A stretch of 64,000 nucleotides of DNA, from NCBI RefSeq assembly GCF_036492245.1, contig NZ_AP025286.1, forward strand, positions 3,348,001 through 3,412,000, given 5' to 3'. The position numbers were made by a program, and so were the translations under genes. Position 1 is the stretch's first letter; the number at the start of each line of letters is the position of its first letter. This DNA comes from Treponema bryantii. GTDB taxonomy: Bacteria; Spirochaetota; Spirochaetia; Treponematales; Treponemataceae. The notes below the pieces were generated by a model. It did no database searches, was not told the origin of the DNA, and was given only the letters and a program-made list of their open reading frames with translations. Below are positions 1-9,183 of this stretch, piece by piece.

Positions 1-1317
1 ATCACTTTGAGCCCGGCTCCTTACCGCAACGACTTCCTCCACGAAGTTGATATTATCGAAGACGTTATGATTGGCTGCAATGTTGCTGCATTCGAGCCAC
101 GCACTCCACAGGACTTCACTGTTGGTCGTCTTCTTCCACTTACTGAGTTCAGCCGCAAAGCAAAGACTTTGATGGTTGGTCTTGGCTATCAGGAAATGAT
201 TTTCAACTATGTTGGTTCTAAGAAAGACTATATTGATAATATGCTGATTGATGGTTCTAAAGTTATCGAAATTGCTAACCCTATGAGTGAAAACTATCAG
301 TTCATTCGTCCAGAAATCCTTTCTTCTCTTTGCCGTGCCGAAGCAGGTTCAGCAAACGCTATGTACCCTCACAAGATTTTCGAAATCGGTAAGGTTGCAT
401 ATCTTAAGGAAGATGAAAACACTGGAACAATTACACGCCAGCACCTCGGCTTCCTTACAGCTGCTAGCAATGCTAACTTCAATACATTGGCATCTGAGGT
501 ATCAAGCCTCGTTTACTTCCTCGACCACGAGTACAAGGTTGTTGAAAGCGAAGATCCACGCTTCATCCCTGGACGCCAGGCACAGCTGATTGTAGATGGT
601 CAGCCAGCTGGTGTATTTGGTGAAGTTCACCCACAGGTTCTCGAGAACTGGGGAATTACAGTTCCTTGTGCAGCCGGAGAACTCGACCTCGAAACTTTGA
701 TGGCTACAGCTGATACTAAAACTGAAGCTGAAAAGGCAAAGGACAAGAAGGTGGTTTCGACAGGCTCAACCACCGAAGCTCCAGCAGGCAACAATCAGAA
801 ATCAGAAGCTGAAACAAACCCTGTAAAATACTTCAACGAGCACATTGAGCTCCGCGTTGCAAAAATCACAAAGGTTGAAACAAACCCACAGGGCGACAAG
901 CTCTATATCGAAACTTTGGATGACGGTACAGGCACAGAACGCATTATTCAGAGCGGTCTCCGCCCATACCTCACAGAAGATGAACTTCTCGGTCAGCACG
1001 TAATTATCGCTGCTAACCTCGCTCCAAGAAAGATGAAGGGCGTAGAAAGCCGCGGAATGCTCCTTGCCTGCGACTACACAGAAGACGGAAAAGAAAAGGT
1101 TGAACTCCTCACAGCTCCATGGGCTGCTCCAGGAACAATCATCCAGATCGAAGGTGCCGAATACAATGGTGAAAAGCCAGCCAAAATCGACATCGACCAC
1201 TTCTGCAAAATCGAATACCGCGTAAGTGGCAAGTGCTTCACAATCGCAGGTCAGAAAGCCCTCGCAGCAGGCAAGCCGGTTACAACTAACAAAGCTGATA
1301 ACTGCGAAGTTTGCTAA
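1..1317 (+). CDS. pheT: Phenylalanine--tRNA ligase beta subunit (C-terminal part) with fused EMAP-II-like tRNA-binding domain
   Basis: Charges tRNA-Phe together with the alpha subunit in the cytoplasm. The reading frame is open from base 1, so the N-terminus lies outside the window; the TTG at 7 is not a credible start. Codons 1 to about 230 match the core of the archaeal/spirochaete-type beta chain (a DFTVGRLLPLT block, then a class-II-like fold with NPMSENYQFIRPEIL and KIFEIGKVA). After a Lys/Glu/Thr-rich linker (about 235-270), codons 275-438 form an OB-fold tRNA-binding domain: LRVAKITKVETNPQGDKLY, then SGLRPYL, AANLAPRKMKGVESRGM and a C-terminal extension (KCFTIAGQKALAAGKPV) like the one following the OB fold in eukaryotic EMAP-II and TyrRS. 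Ordinary bacterial PheT carries its EMAP-like domain at the N-terminus. The PheT call is confident; the functional reading of the fusion is inference. Confidence 0.87.
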   Translation: MTLSPAPYRNDFLHEVDIIEDVMIGCNVAAFEPRTPQDFTVGRLLPLTEFSRKAKTLMVGLGYQEMIFNYVGSKKDYIDNMLIDGSKVIEIANPMSENYQFIRPEILSSLCRAEAGSANAMYPHKIFEIGKVAYLKEDENTGTITRQHLGFLTAASNANFNTLASEVSSLVYFLDHEYKVVESEDPRFIPGRQAQLIVDGQPAGVFGEVHPQVLENWGITVPCAAGELDLETLMATADTKTEAEKAKDKKVVSTGSTTEAPAGNNQKSEAETNPVKYFNEHIELRVAKITKVETNPQGDKLYIETLDDGTGTERIIQSGLRPYLTEDELLGQHVIIAANLAPRKMKGVESRGMLLACDYTEDGKEKVELLTAPWAAPGTIIQIEGAEYNGEKPAKIDIDHFCKIEYRVSGKCFTIAGQKALAAGKPVTTNKADNCEVC

Positions 1318-1341
1318 TAAACGGAAACATCCGTAAAACAG

Positions 1342-1372
1342 AAAACCGTCCGAGATCTCGGACGGTTTTTTT
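1342..1372. terminator. Bidirectional intrinsic terminator, perfect palindrome
   Basis: Bases 1342-1369 form a perfect 28-nt palindrome centred on AGATCT, with A4 on the left and a T run on the right. It lies between the convergent pheT and LuxR genes and can serve both strands. Confidence 0.88.
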
Positions 1373-1380
1373 TATGCCTT

Positions 1381-1884
1381 TTATTCTTTCAGTTCGGTAC
1401 GGGATTTGATTTGCAGTTTTTCGAAGATTGTGGACATGTGGCGTTTTACGGTTTCTATGCTGATGAATAATTCTTCGGCAATCTGGGCGTTGGAATAACC
1501 GCGGGCGGCCAGGCGTGCTACTTCTTTTTCTCGTGGTGAAAGAACGGCGAAACGGTCAGGTGTCTCGCTTGACTGCGGGACCGAAGTTTCTGTCTGCTTT
1601 TTCTCAAACGGAATCAAAAGTAGCTTAATTAAAATACCAAACAGCATAGGCCGGAAGTTTACAAAAAACATCATCAAAAATGCTGTTATCGTGTAAGCAG
1701 AATAGGCGTCACTGCCAGCTGTGAGATTTCGCTCAATCGCAGAAATCAAAATCACAAGCTTGACTACAGTGACAAAACTTACGCTCAACACTGCTGCTTT
1801 TGAGAAATCTTTTTTCTTTTGCAGAAATGCAGGAATCATGAAAATCACAATTCCCGCAATCACAAGAATTAAATCTTTTATCAT
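1381..1884 (-). CDS. Membrane-anchored LuxR-type HTH regulator
   Basis: A 167-aa protein with about three hydrophobic segments in residues 1-93 and a LuxR-family helix-turn-helix at about 110-167 ([25 protein letters not shown], then [10 protein letters not shown]). There is no response-regulator receiver domain. The layout is of a DNA-binding domain tethered to the membrane, probably reporting a membrane or envelope state. It starts 3 nt after the stop of the upstream 324-aa membrane protein, so the two are almost certainly co-transcribed and probably work as a pair. The ligand is unknown. The HTH is certain; the membrane topology is read from hydrophobicity only. Confidence 0.75.
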   Translation of the reverse strand: MIKDLILVIAGIVIFMIPAFLQKKKDFSKAAVLSVSFVTVVKLVILISAIERNLTAGSDAYSAYTITAFLMMFFVNFRPMLFGILIKLLLIPFEKKQTETSVPQSSETPDRFAVLSPREKEVARLAARGYSNAQIAEELFISIETVKRHMSTIFEKLQIKSRTELKE

Positions 1885-1887
1885 CTG

Positions 1888-2862
1888 CTATTCCGATTCC
1901 CCGAGCAACGAAATCTTACTTCCCACAGCAAGCAGAATCAGATTTATAATCAGGCTATAAATCATAGGCAAACTTGCAAGAAGAATATTTATTCCAAGAT
2001 ATTCTTTATTTTCAAGATTAACCATAGTTGCCATATAACCGCCAATAGAACACATTATTCCGTCTAGAATAAGAATTACCTGCAGTGTATGAATAGCATT
2101 CAACGAAATTGCTTTTTGTGAAACAGAAAGCCTTGTGTTTTTGGCCGCAAATTTCAGAGTCTTGAAAAACTTCTTAAAATTCCCTGATATTGCGAGCAAC
2201 AAAAAGCTGGTAACAAAAATATAAATCAATCCCGGCGCATCAATTAAGTAAGTTGTGACAGAATACTGTCTTTCTACATTATTTACCGTACATGAGTAAA
2301 CAATCAGATAATAAAGACCAGCAATCAATGCAATTGTAATTATGATTTTTACAATACGGAAGATTTTCTGCTTATTCGAAAGTTCAATTTTTTCTTCAGG
2401 CTCTGTTTCTTCTGTCATAAAATTAATTATGCGGATTCTAAGCTTTCCTTTTAGGGTAAAAATAACCATTCCGAAAAAGGCCAGATAATATAGAGAACAG
2501 AACATTGTTGCAAGGTTTGGACCAAGAGCCTGAGCATCATAGAAATTCAGATAAAAGTAGACTCCGGCAATAAACATAAAAAAGATACAAATCAAAGCTA
2601 ATGTCTTGAAGGAATAAGTAAGTACTGTTTCTATTTTCTTAAGACCGGATAAATCTGTTTCTTTGATTTTTTTGGGAGAAGAGAAAATCTTAAGAAAACT
2701 TTTCCCGTATCCGCTGAGCGAAATCATCAGAACAAGAATTACAATAATTCCAGACAAGAGCACTGGCTCTAAAAATTCCCAGACATATCCGCCGCTTGAA
2801 AGGCTGCAAATTGTCGCAGTAAAAGAAAGAACCAGTAGAGATAAAAGAAATTCGATAATCAT
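1888..2862 (-). CDS. Polytopic membrane protein, possibly two MotA/ExbB-like halves
   Basis: A 324-aa integral membrane protein with about eight or nine hydrophobic segments. Two halves (about 1-150 and 175-324) show a similar plan: a helix before a GY or SG break and a charged Lys-rich stretch (SGYGKSFLKIF; SGNFKKFFKTL), later a pair of helices. This recalls the core helices of MotA/TolQ/ExbB (compare GPNLATMFCSLYYLAFFGM with the MotA motif around GPALA), but without the large cytoplasmic domain. The resemblance is weak and could reflect shared hydrophobic composition. It sits directly upstream of the membrane LuxR gene in the same operon and may be its sensor partner. No function is assigned. 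The start ATG is preceded by AGGAGG (plus-strand cctcct). Confidence 0.6.
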   Translation of the reverse strand: MIIEFLLSLLVLSFTATICSLSSGGYVWEFLEPVLLSGIIVILVLMISLSGYGKSFLKIFSSPKKIKETDLSGLKKIETVLTYSFKTLALICIFFMFIAGVYFYLNFYDAQALGPNLATMFCSLYYLAFFGMVIFTLKGKLRIRIINFMTEETEPEEKIELSNKQKIFRIVKIIITIALIAGLYYLIVYSCTVNNVERQYSVTTYLIDAPGLIYIFVTSFLLLAISGNFKKFFKTLKFAAKNTRLSVSQKAISLNAIHTLQVILILDGIMCSIGGYMATMVNLENKEYLGINILLASLPMIYSLIINLILLAVGSKISLLGESE

Positions 2863-2968
2863 AAAACCTCCTAAAAGGCTTGGCCGGCTTGCCTTTGACT
2901 ATCTCAATTATCCCACTGGTTCTATTCTAAAACAAGATGTAAAAAGTTGTAATTTTAGTTGTAATCTT

Positions 2969-3967
2969 TTATTTCACCTCATTTACAAGCTCTTCACCTG
3001 CAGCAAATGCACGGATATTTTCCAGCGTTGTATCTGCAAGATTTTTGAGTGCGTTTGTTGTAAGGAAAGCCTGATGGCCTGTGATAATAACATTCGGGAA
3101 GGTGAGCAAACGCGCAAGCACATCATCTGTCATAATATCTGTAGACCAGTCGCTGAAGAAGTATTTGCTTTCCTCTTCATAAACGTCCATACCGATTCCG
3201 CCGATGTGACCGTGCTTCAACGCATGAACAAGCGCCTTCGAGTCTATCAAGGCGCCACGGCCTGTATTTATAATCACTGCATCATGCTTCATCATTTTCA
3301 TTGTGTCGTGATTTACGATGTGCTTTGTTTCTTCGGTGAGCGGACAGTGAAGACTCAAAACATCACTCTGCTGGAAGATTTCATCCTTGCTCACGTAAGT
3401 AGCGCCAGTTTCACTCGCCCACTTTTCATTTGGATACGGATCATAAGCAATAATCTTCATACCAAAGCCTTTCAGGATTCCAGCCATTATCTGACCGATT
3501 TTTCCTGTACCCAGGATACCACCGGTAAGCCCGTGCAAATCACGGCCTGTAAGTCCATCAATATTGAGATTTGCAGTTTTTGTCCTGAGATAAGCCTGAG
3601 GAATATGACGGGTAAGCGACAAAAGCAGTGCCGCCCCATGCTCAGCAACCGCGTACGGTGAATAAGCCGGAACTCTTACAACTTTAATTCCTGCTGCACT
3701 GGCCGCCTTTAAATCAACATTATTAAAACCTGCACAACGCAGAGCAATCAGTTTTACACCGCACTTTTTCAGTTCAGCAATTACGTCTGCATTCACCACG
3801 TCATTTACAAAAACACAGACTACGTCATAACCCTGCGCGGTCAAAGCAGTATTTTCATTAAGCTTAAAATCACGGAAATCTATTTCATAATTAAAGCCAC
3901 CGTCTGTATTGGCCTTTGTAAACGATGCCTTGTCATAAGAACGTGTATCAAAAAATGCTACTTTCAT
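2969..3967 (-). CDS. ldhA: D-lactate dehydrogenase (D-2-hydroxyacid dehydrogenase family)
   Basis: NADH-dependent reduction of pyruvate to D-lactate in the cytoplasm, a fermentation step. The 332-aa length matches E. coli LdhA (329 aa). Visible features are the nucleotide-binding glycine loop GILGTGKIG (150-158), the catalytic Arg in NTGRGALID (R237), Glu in DVYEEESKYFF (E266) and His in TGHQAFLT (H298), with the same relative spacing as E. coli R235/E264/H296. The DVYEEE and FFSDWS block favours D-lactate over other 2-hydroxyacids. It stands alone, with about 106 bp upstream of the 324-aa gene showing nothing distinctive. Another 2-ketoacid substrate cannot be excluded. Confidence 0.85.
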   Translation of the reverse strand: MKVAFFDTRSYDKASFTKANTDGGFNYEIDFRDFKLNENTALTAQGYDVVCVFVNDVVNADVIAELKKCGVKLIALRCAGFNNVDLKAASAAGIKVVRVPAYSPYAVAEHGAALLLSLTRHIPQAYLRTKTANLNIDGLTGRDLHGLTGGILGTGKIGQIMAGILKGFGMKIIAYDPYPNEKWASETGATYVSKDEIFQQSDVLSLHCPLTEETKHIVNHDTMKMMKHDAVIINTGRGALIDSKALVHALKHGHIGGIGMDVYEEESKYFFSDWSTDIMTDDVLARLLTFPNVIITGHQAFLTTNALKNLADTTLENIRAFAAGEELVNEVK

Positions 3968-4067
3968 ATTGTCAGCCTCCTATGCTCTATAAATAAGTTA
4001 ACACCAGAACCTGTGAATCGTCAACTTTAGCCCACCCTGGGGCCTCAAGCACCCATAAAACAACAAA

Positions 4068-4094
4068 GGCCAGCCCGAATTTCTCGGACTGGCC
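4068..4094 (-). terminator. Intrinsic terminator after the chitinase operon
   Basis: GGCCAGcCCGA paired with TCGGaCTGGCC around a short loop, followed on the minus strand by TTTGTTGTTTT. It lies 22 bp beyond the stop of the double-GH18 gene. Confidence 0.8.
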
Positions 4095-4116
4095 CTACTT
4101 TTCCTATTAAATCAGA

Positions 4117-6951
4117 TTAATAGTTATTCAAGAATGCTCTATTCTGGCGTCCAAAACTGTTATTGTTCTGGAGCGCATCCCAGTTAATAGACCATGTCAT
4201 GAATCCTCTCATTCCAGGATACTTTGCTTCAAGAGTTCTGAAGGCCCCCTGAAGCTGTGTATTAGAAACCTGACCTGAACCTGCAGCACCCTGTGAACAT
4301 GGTACAGCAATTACAACCTGATCTGCTCTAAGTCCCGGGAAGAAGTACTGATTTCCACCATTAAGATAGAAACCGTCTATCAACATTTCGCACATCTCTA
4401 CCAGAGAAGGTTCATCTCCCATTGAATACCAGCTGCCGTCATTTCCCTGAACTGCTGCTGAATTATAGAGCTGCACCTGAACATAAGTAGTTCTGTCTCT
4501 CAAAGCGTGAATCATAGGAATATATCCACCGGCACGTGAATCAACATATCCGTTTATTCCACCGTAATATGTATGACCAAGCTGCATATAGAAGGTTTCC
4601 GGAGCCCATGAAAGAATGAAGTCATCTCCATAAGAATCACAAATCTGACGGATTGCATTAATCATATTTACAATTCTTGGTGTTTTAGGATTTGCAAAAT
4701 CCGGGTCTGCACCACTATTCATTGCAACAGAAGACTGCTCAAGGTCAATATCAATCCCATCAAATCCATATTCATTAATAAAGCCTTTGATATCATTAAC
4801 GAAAGTGTTTACAGCTGAAGAATTTTCAAGATAGAAATATCCTTCATAACCGCCGATTGAAAGAACGATTTTCTTACCCTTTGCCTGAAGAGTTTTAATG
4901 TCTGCCTTGAACTGATTTACGTCCCCTGCAACCCCAAACTTCATGCGGCCATTTCCGCTTCCTGGAGTAACCGGTTCAGCAAATGAAACGTTAATTACAT
5001 CCCATGAAGAATCTACGTCAGCAAGGCGGATATATGGACAGCCACCGTCCCAGGTATGCCAGTAGCCGCTCATAATGCGTTTAGGAAGGCTTTTGTTGAT
5101 TACAGGGTCTCCGCTTCCAGTACCAGGATTAATAACCGGAGGTTCCTCTTCCTGTCCAGGCTGAGGCTCTGGTTCAGGCTGTGGCTGAGGAGTAACTACT
5201 GGAATTGTAGAAGCAGAGCCCTTTGTTACTGTGTAATTAACAGTATTCGATGCTGCTGTACCAAAGCTGTTAGAAAGCTTTACCTGATAAGCGTAAGTAC
5301 CATTAGCCTTGTTTGAAATATTGAATACATAGCTTTGAGCATTTGGCGAATTATCAGTGAAGGTTTGAGAAGCAATTAAGTTTCCGTTTTCATACAACTG
5401 AGCAAGAGTACCATTATTGCCCCACCACATATTCATTTTGATTCCAAAAGTTGCCTCACCATTCCATGTAGACTGCTCGATGAAAGGTGTTCCAGGAATG
5501 CCTGTTGCTTTAGGACTTGCAGGAACTTCTGTTGAAGGAGTTTCACTGCCAGGATTCTGATTTCCAGGATTGTCAGTTGAAGGCTCTTCCTCATGTGGAG
5601 GCTCGTTTCCAGAATCATCACCAGGAGTGTCGCCTGTATCGTCATCTCCTGAATCATCATCTCCAGGAATTACGATTGTGCCGTTTCCATTATCATAGCC
5701 GCCATCTGCTTCGTTCATAGCCTTGAGTTTTGCACCAACAACCTTAGAGAAGTTCCAGCCGTTTGAAGCATCCCAGTTAATAGACCAGGTCATAGCACCA
5801 CGAATATTTGGATACTTGTGAGGAGGCACATAAGAACCGTGCTTTGTTCCATAAGCCAGTGTATCCAGAGCATTTACAACAATCTGAGGGTCAACATATC
5901 CGCTGCCGGCACCTCTTGTACTTGCAGGAAGTCCAAGACCTACCTGATCTGCACGCAGGCCGTTTTCAAGCTGAATTGTTGCAAGAGCAGTCAAAAAGTC
6001 TTCTCCACCCTGAGCATAAACTTTTCCATCATAACCACACATAGTACCTGAATTATAATACTGTGTGTTATTAACAGTCAGAATATCTTTGATTGCCAGA
6101 GCAAGCTTAAAATATTCCTGACCAGTACCCTGCATATCCAGAGTCTGTGGAGCAAAGGTGATAATAGAACCCTTTGGAATAGCACGAAGGGCTTTTTCAA
6201 TGTATCGAGCCTGAATACCATGCTCAAGATCGATATCTACACCTTCAAAGCCATATTTGCGCATAAGGTTTGTTACAGAAGTTGCAAAACGATTTGCATC
6301 TGCATCACTTGCAATTGTAACATTACCAGTTTCACCACCAACCGAAATAATTACATGCTGGCCGCGTGCCTGAACAGTTTTAATATCCTGAATGAACTGT
6401 GCTTCAGAAAAACCTAATGAAGTATCAAGATTAAAAGTTACTTCACCCGGATTTCTTGTTGCATCAGCAAAAGAAACTACAATCAGATTATAAGTTTCTG
6501 GAACTTCACTGATGCGCAGTACCTTAGCACCATTATTAAAATTCTGCCAGTAACCGGTAAGAATATGCTTTGGAAGACCCGGAACAGTGATTACAGTTTC
6601 ATCTTCATTATCATTTCCAGGATTTTCATCTTCTGCCGGAGGATTATCTGGAGGCAAAACTGTCTCATCCTCTGCAACTCCAATTTCAAGCCAGAGAGCA
6701 GGAACGCCGTCAGGCTGCCAGCCGTCTAAAGCTGTGTGAGCAAGACGACACTGATATACTTTACCGTTGTAGGTAACCTTATCACCAATATTGTAATAAG
6801 TTCCTGCAGCCCATGGAGCAATTGCTGAATATGCAGCACGTGCACTAGCCGTCTGTGAATTCTGTAAATCAGTTACAGCATTAGAACAGCCCGTAAAAGC
6901 AAGGCCGAAAGCCAAAAGTCCGGCCCCTATTATTTTATGAATTTTTTTCAT
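4117..6951 (-). CDS. Secreted lipoprotein chitinase with two GH18 domains, CBM5/12 and Fn3-like module
   Basis: Predicted to hydrolyse chitin at the cell surface. 944 aa. A lipoprotein signal ends in LAFTGC (Cys22). A CBM5/12 chitin-binding module follows (44-91: PWAAGTYYNIGDKVTYNGKVYQC, ending PALWLEIG). GH18-A spans 128-412 with EGVDIDLE (236-243): catalytic Glu243 is present, but the first Asp of DxxDxDxE is Glu236. A Gly/Asp/Pro linker leads to a ChiA-N/Fn3-like module (482-577), a PQPEPEPQP linker and GH18-B (622-944) with complete DGIDIDLE (731-738). Both GH18 domains end in the TWSINWD Trp strand. RBS AAGAAGG precedes the ATG. It lies 15 bp downstream of another GH18 gene in one operon. 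The two different GH18 domains may divide endo and exo or chain-end work; that is inference. Confidence 0.9.
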   Translation of the reverse strand: MKKIHKIIGAGLLAFGLAFTGCSNAVTDLQNSQTASARAAYSAIAPWAAGTYYNIGDKVTYNGKVYQCRLAHTALDGWQPDGVPALWLEIGVAEDETVLPPDNPPAEDENPGNDNEDETVITVPGLPKHILTGYWQNFNNGAKVLRISEVPETYNLIVVSFADATRNPGEVTFNLDTSLGFSEAQFIQDIKTVQARGQHVIISVGGETGNVTIASDADANRFATSVTNLMRKYGFEGVDIDLEHGIQARYIEKALRAIPKGSIITFAPQTLDMQGTGQEYFKLALAIKDILTVNNTQYYNSGTMCGYDGKVYAQGGEDFLTALATIQLENGLRADQVGLGLPASTRGAGSGYVDPQIVVNALDTLAYGTKHGSYVPPHKYPNIRGAMTWSINWDASNGWNFSKVVGAKLKAMNEADGGYDNGNGTIVIPGDDDSGDDDTGDTPGDDSGNEPPHEEEPSTDNPGNQNPGSETPSTEVPASPKATGIPGTPFIEQSTWNGEATFGIKMNMWWGNNGTLAQLYENGNLIASQTFTDNSPNAQSYVFNISNKANGTYAYQVKLSNSFGTAASNTVNYTVTKGSASTIPVVTPQPQPEPEPQPGQEEEPPVINPGTGSGDPVINKSLPKRIMSGYWHTWDGGCPYIRLADVDSSWDVINVSFAEPVTPGSGNGRMKFGVAGDVNQFKADIKTLQAKGKKIVLSIGGYEGYFYLENSSAVNTFVNDIKGFINEYGFDGIDIDLEQSSVAMNSGADPDFANPKTPRIVNMINAIRQICDSYGDDFILSWAPETFYMQLGHTYYGGINGYVDSRAGGYIPMIHALRDRTTYVQVQLYNSAAVQGNDGSWYSMGDEPSLVEMCEMLIDGFYLNGGNQYFFPGLRADQVVIAVPCSQGAAGSGQVSNTQLQGAFRTLEAKYPGMRGFMTWSINWDALQNNNSFGRQNRAFLNNY

Positions 6952-6966
6952 TTAATAACCTTCTTT

Positions 6967-9042
6967 TTAAAGTCTTGTCCACAAGGCAGGAGTATCTGCC
7001 GGATTCCAGGTTTCTGAATATGCTACGTGTGTTACCAGACAGCTGTAGTTAGCACCATTGTAAGAAACAACCTGTCCTGCAGTATAAGTTCCCATTACTG
7101 CCCATGTGTTACCACCAGCTGGAGGCTGATTGTTTCCTGGCTGATCTCCACCCTGATCTCCCGGCTGAGGCTCTGGCTCAGGTTCTGGTTCAGGCTGTGG
7201 CTGTGGGTTTACTGGTTCAGAAGAAGCGCTTCCCTTAGTTACTGTATAAGTTACAGTTCCAGAAACAGCTGTTCCAAAGCTGTTGATAAGCTTTACCTGA
7301 TATGCATAAGTTCCGTTAGCCTTTCCAGAAATATTGAAAGTATAAGACTGTGCATTAGGAGAATTATCTTCAAAGCTTACCGAAGCAATCTTTACACCGT
7401 TCTCATAAAGCTCTGCAACAGTACCGTTATTTCCCCACCACATATTCATTCTTAATCCGAAAGAAGCTTCTCCATTCCATGAAGTCTGTTCAAGAGAAGG
7501 AGTTCCCGGAAGGCCTGTAGCCTTAGAACTTGGAGGAACTTCTGTACCCGGATTTGTACCAGGGTTAGTTCCTGGGTTATCATTTCCAGGATTTGTACCA
7601 GGGTTAGTACCCGGATTGTCATTTCCCGGGTTAGTTCCAGGATTATTATTACCAGGATTGTTTCCACCATTATCACCAGGATTTATATCTGTTCCAAAAT
7701 CAACACCATTCAAAATTGATTCATGAACAATGTTTACAAGGTCATAACCGTTTTTCCAGTCATCACCATCGAGCTCCCAGTACATAGCTCCACCAAGACC
7801 AAGCTCATTGATGTAGTCGCACTTTGTTTTGATTGTAAGCTGATCATCATAAGTATAAAGCTCACGAGTTCCGCGATTATAAAGCCAGCAAGCCTTACTT
7901 ACTTCATCACGATACTTTACCCATCCGGCAGTATTTTCCAAAGCCTTTACAGCAAAATAAGGGCTCTGTCCACCAACACCCCATTTTCCAGACAAGGTTG
8001 AACCACCAGTACCAAACATACCGTCTCCAATGCCATCACCATCAAAATCGAGACCACCAGATACATTGTTCCAGCCACGACTGTAGAAAGGAAGACCTAC
8101 AACAATTTTACTTGCAGGAACACCTTCTGAAATGAATTTCTTTACAGCCCAGTCAATGTTATACTTTTCTCTAACATCATCAGAATAAATGCCGCAGTTC
8201 ATGTTTGCATAAAGAGGAGCCTGATGTCCTGTATTGCTTTCGAAAGCACCATGCATATCGTAAGTCATAAGGTTCAAAGCATCCAGATATTTGCAATAGT
8301 CACCAGGATTTGTTACAGCAATTTTATCATAACCTACGCCAATAGCAGCTGTAAGTTCATACTTTTTACCATCTTTGCGTCCCTGAGCATCCAGAGCTTC
8401 GCGGATAGCTTTTAAGAACAAAGTAAAGTTTTCTTTATCTTCAATTCCACCAGGAGCACCAAGATCGTATTCATCATTTGGATCTTTTGTACGATTTACA
8501 CCAGGGTATTCCCAGTCGATATCAACACCATCAAGACCATACTGAACAACAAAGTTTTTTAAATTTTCTGCAGCACGTGCACGTGTAGTTGCATTAGCAG
8601 CAGCGGCATGGAAGCCATTTGATTTTGTCCATCCACCAACAGAAATCAAAACCTTAAGATGAGGATATTCCTCCTTGAGTTTACGTAACTGACCTAAGTT
8701 ACCTTTGTACTCTGTATCCCATTTGTCACCAGGGTATACAATATCTGTAGTTGCCCATGGGTCAAAAATCTGAACCGCCTGCGAAGAAGGATCCAGACCA
8801 ACAAATGCATAATTAATGTGGGTTAATTTGTTTGCAGGAATAGATGTCGCATAATAGTTATCATGCGCACCATAGATTCCCCACTCACAGAAATAACCAA
8901 CAACCCTTTTTGAACTGGTAGCCACTGCTGCCGCTCTTGAAGAGCTTGAACCTTCCGCAAGGTCCGAAGCTACAATCCCTTTACAACTCGTAAAGGCCAA
9001 TGCCATTGCCATAGCAACCAGAATCGTTTTTGTCTTTTTCAT
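6967..9042 (-). CDS. Secreted lipoprotein GH18 chitinase (ChiA-like) with Fn3-like module and C-terminal CBM5/12
   Basis: Chitin hydrolysis at the cell surface. I choose the ATG at 9042, which lies 5 nt from AGGAGG (9048-9053); the in-frame GTG at 9045 is too close to the RBS. 691 aa. The lipobox is LAFTSC (Cys20). The GH18 domain (about 45-444) has SVGGW, the full catalytic DGVDIDWEYPG (Glu178), MTYDMHG and the terminal YWELDGDD. A repetitive Asn-Pro-Gly-Thr linker (452-500) follows, then an Fn3/ChiA-N-like module (506-603) nearly identical to that of the downstream chitinase, a PQPEPEPEPEPQPG linker and a CBM5/12 (645-691, ending TPALWTRL). This architecture resembles processive bacterial chitinases. 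It is the first gene of the two-chitinase operon and has a strong promoter upstream. Confidence 0.92.
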   Translation of the reverse strand: MKKTKTILVAMAMALAFTSCKGIVASDLAEGSSSSRAAAVATSSKRVVGYFCEWGIYGAHDNYYATSIPANKLTHINYAFVGLDPSSQAVQIFDPWATTDIVYPGDKWDTEYKGNLGQLRKLKEEYPHLKVLISVGGWTKSNGFHAAAANATTRARAAENLKNFVVQYGLDGVDIDWEYPGVNRTKDPNDEYDLGAPGGIEDKENFTLFLKAIREALDAQGRKDGKKYELTAAIGVGYDKIAVTNPGDYCKYLDALNLMTYDMHGAFESNTGHQAPLYANMNCGIYSDDVREKYNIDWAVKKFISEGVPASKIVVGLPFYSRGWNNVSGGLDFDGDGIGDGMFGTGGSTLSGKWGVGGQSPYFAVKALENTAGWVKYRDEVSKACWLYNRGTRELYTYDDQLTIKTKCDYINELGLGGAMYWELDGDDWKNGYDLVNIVHESILNGVDFGTDINPGDNGGNNPGNNNPGTNPGNDNPGTNPGTNPGNDNPGTNPGTNPGTEVPPSSKATGLPGTPSLEQTSWNGEASFGLRMNMWWGNNGTVAELYENGVKIASVSFEDNSPNAQSYTFNISGKANGTYAYQVKLINSFGTAVSGTVTYTVTKGSASSEPVNPQPQPEPEPEPEPQPGDQGGDQPGNNQPPAGGNTWAVMGTYTAGQVVSYNGANYSCLVTHVAYSETWNPADTPALWTRL
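7546..7689 (-). repeat. Degenerate short tandem repeat coding for Asn-Pro-Gly-Thr linker
   Basis: Units of 12-18 bp encode NPGTNPGNDNPGTNPG-type peptides in the linker of the GH18 chitinase, between the catalytic domain and the Fn3-like module. Such in-frame repeats can change in number by slippage and set linker length. Confidence 0.8.
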
Positions 9043-9107
9043 CACAACCTCCTATGTGTGGTGTAATAATTTTGATTAGACAAGATAAACTCAAACTCTT
9101 AGGGCCC

Positions 9108-9183
9108 TGTACAATACATATATATGTTTGTACAAACAGTGTACAATAAATAAATCATAAATCGTCTTTTAAAGAATTGTCAA
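9108..9183 (-). promoter_or_regulatory. Chitinase-operon promoter with overlapping TGTACA operator-like repeats
   Basis: On the minus strand, TTGACA (9178-9183) and TATGAT (9154-9159) are separated by 18 bp, giving a predicted start near 9147. Just downstream lie three TGTACA hexamers (9140-9145, 9129-9134 inside the palindrome TTTGTACAAA, and 9108-9113) flanking the perfect palindrome ACATATATATGT (9116-9127). A fourth TGTACA is at 9245-9250. The arrangement suits a repressor covering the start site. No regulator is identified. Confidence 0.6.

Noticed and set aside
4117-6951. GH18-A considered catalytically dead.
   Set aside because: The catalytic Glu243 and both following Asp residues are intact; only the first Asp is conservatively changed to Glu.
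7546-7689. Short repeats considered as a CRISPR-like array.
   Set aside because: Units are contiguous, in frame and encode an Asn-Pro-Gly linker; there are no spacers.
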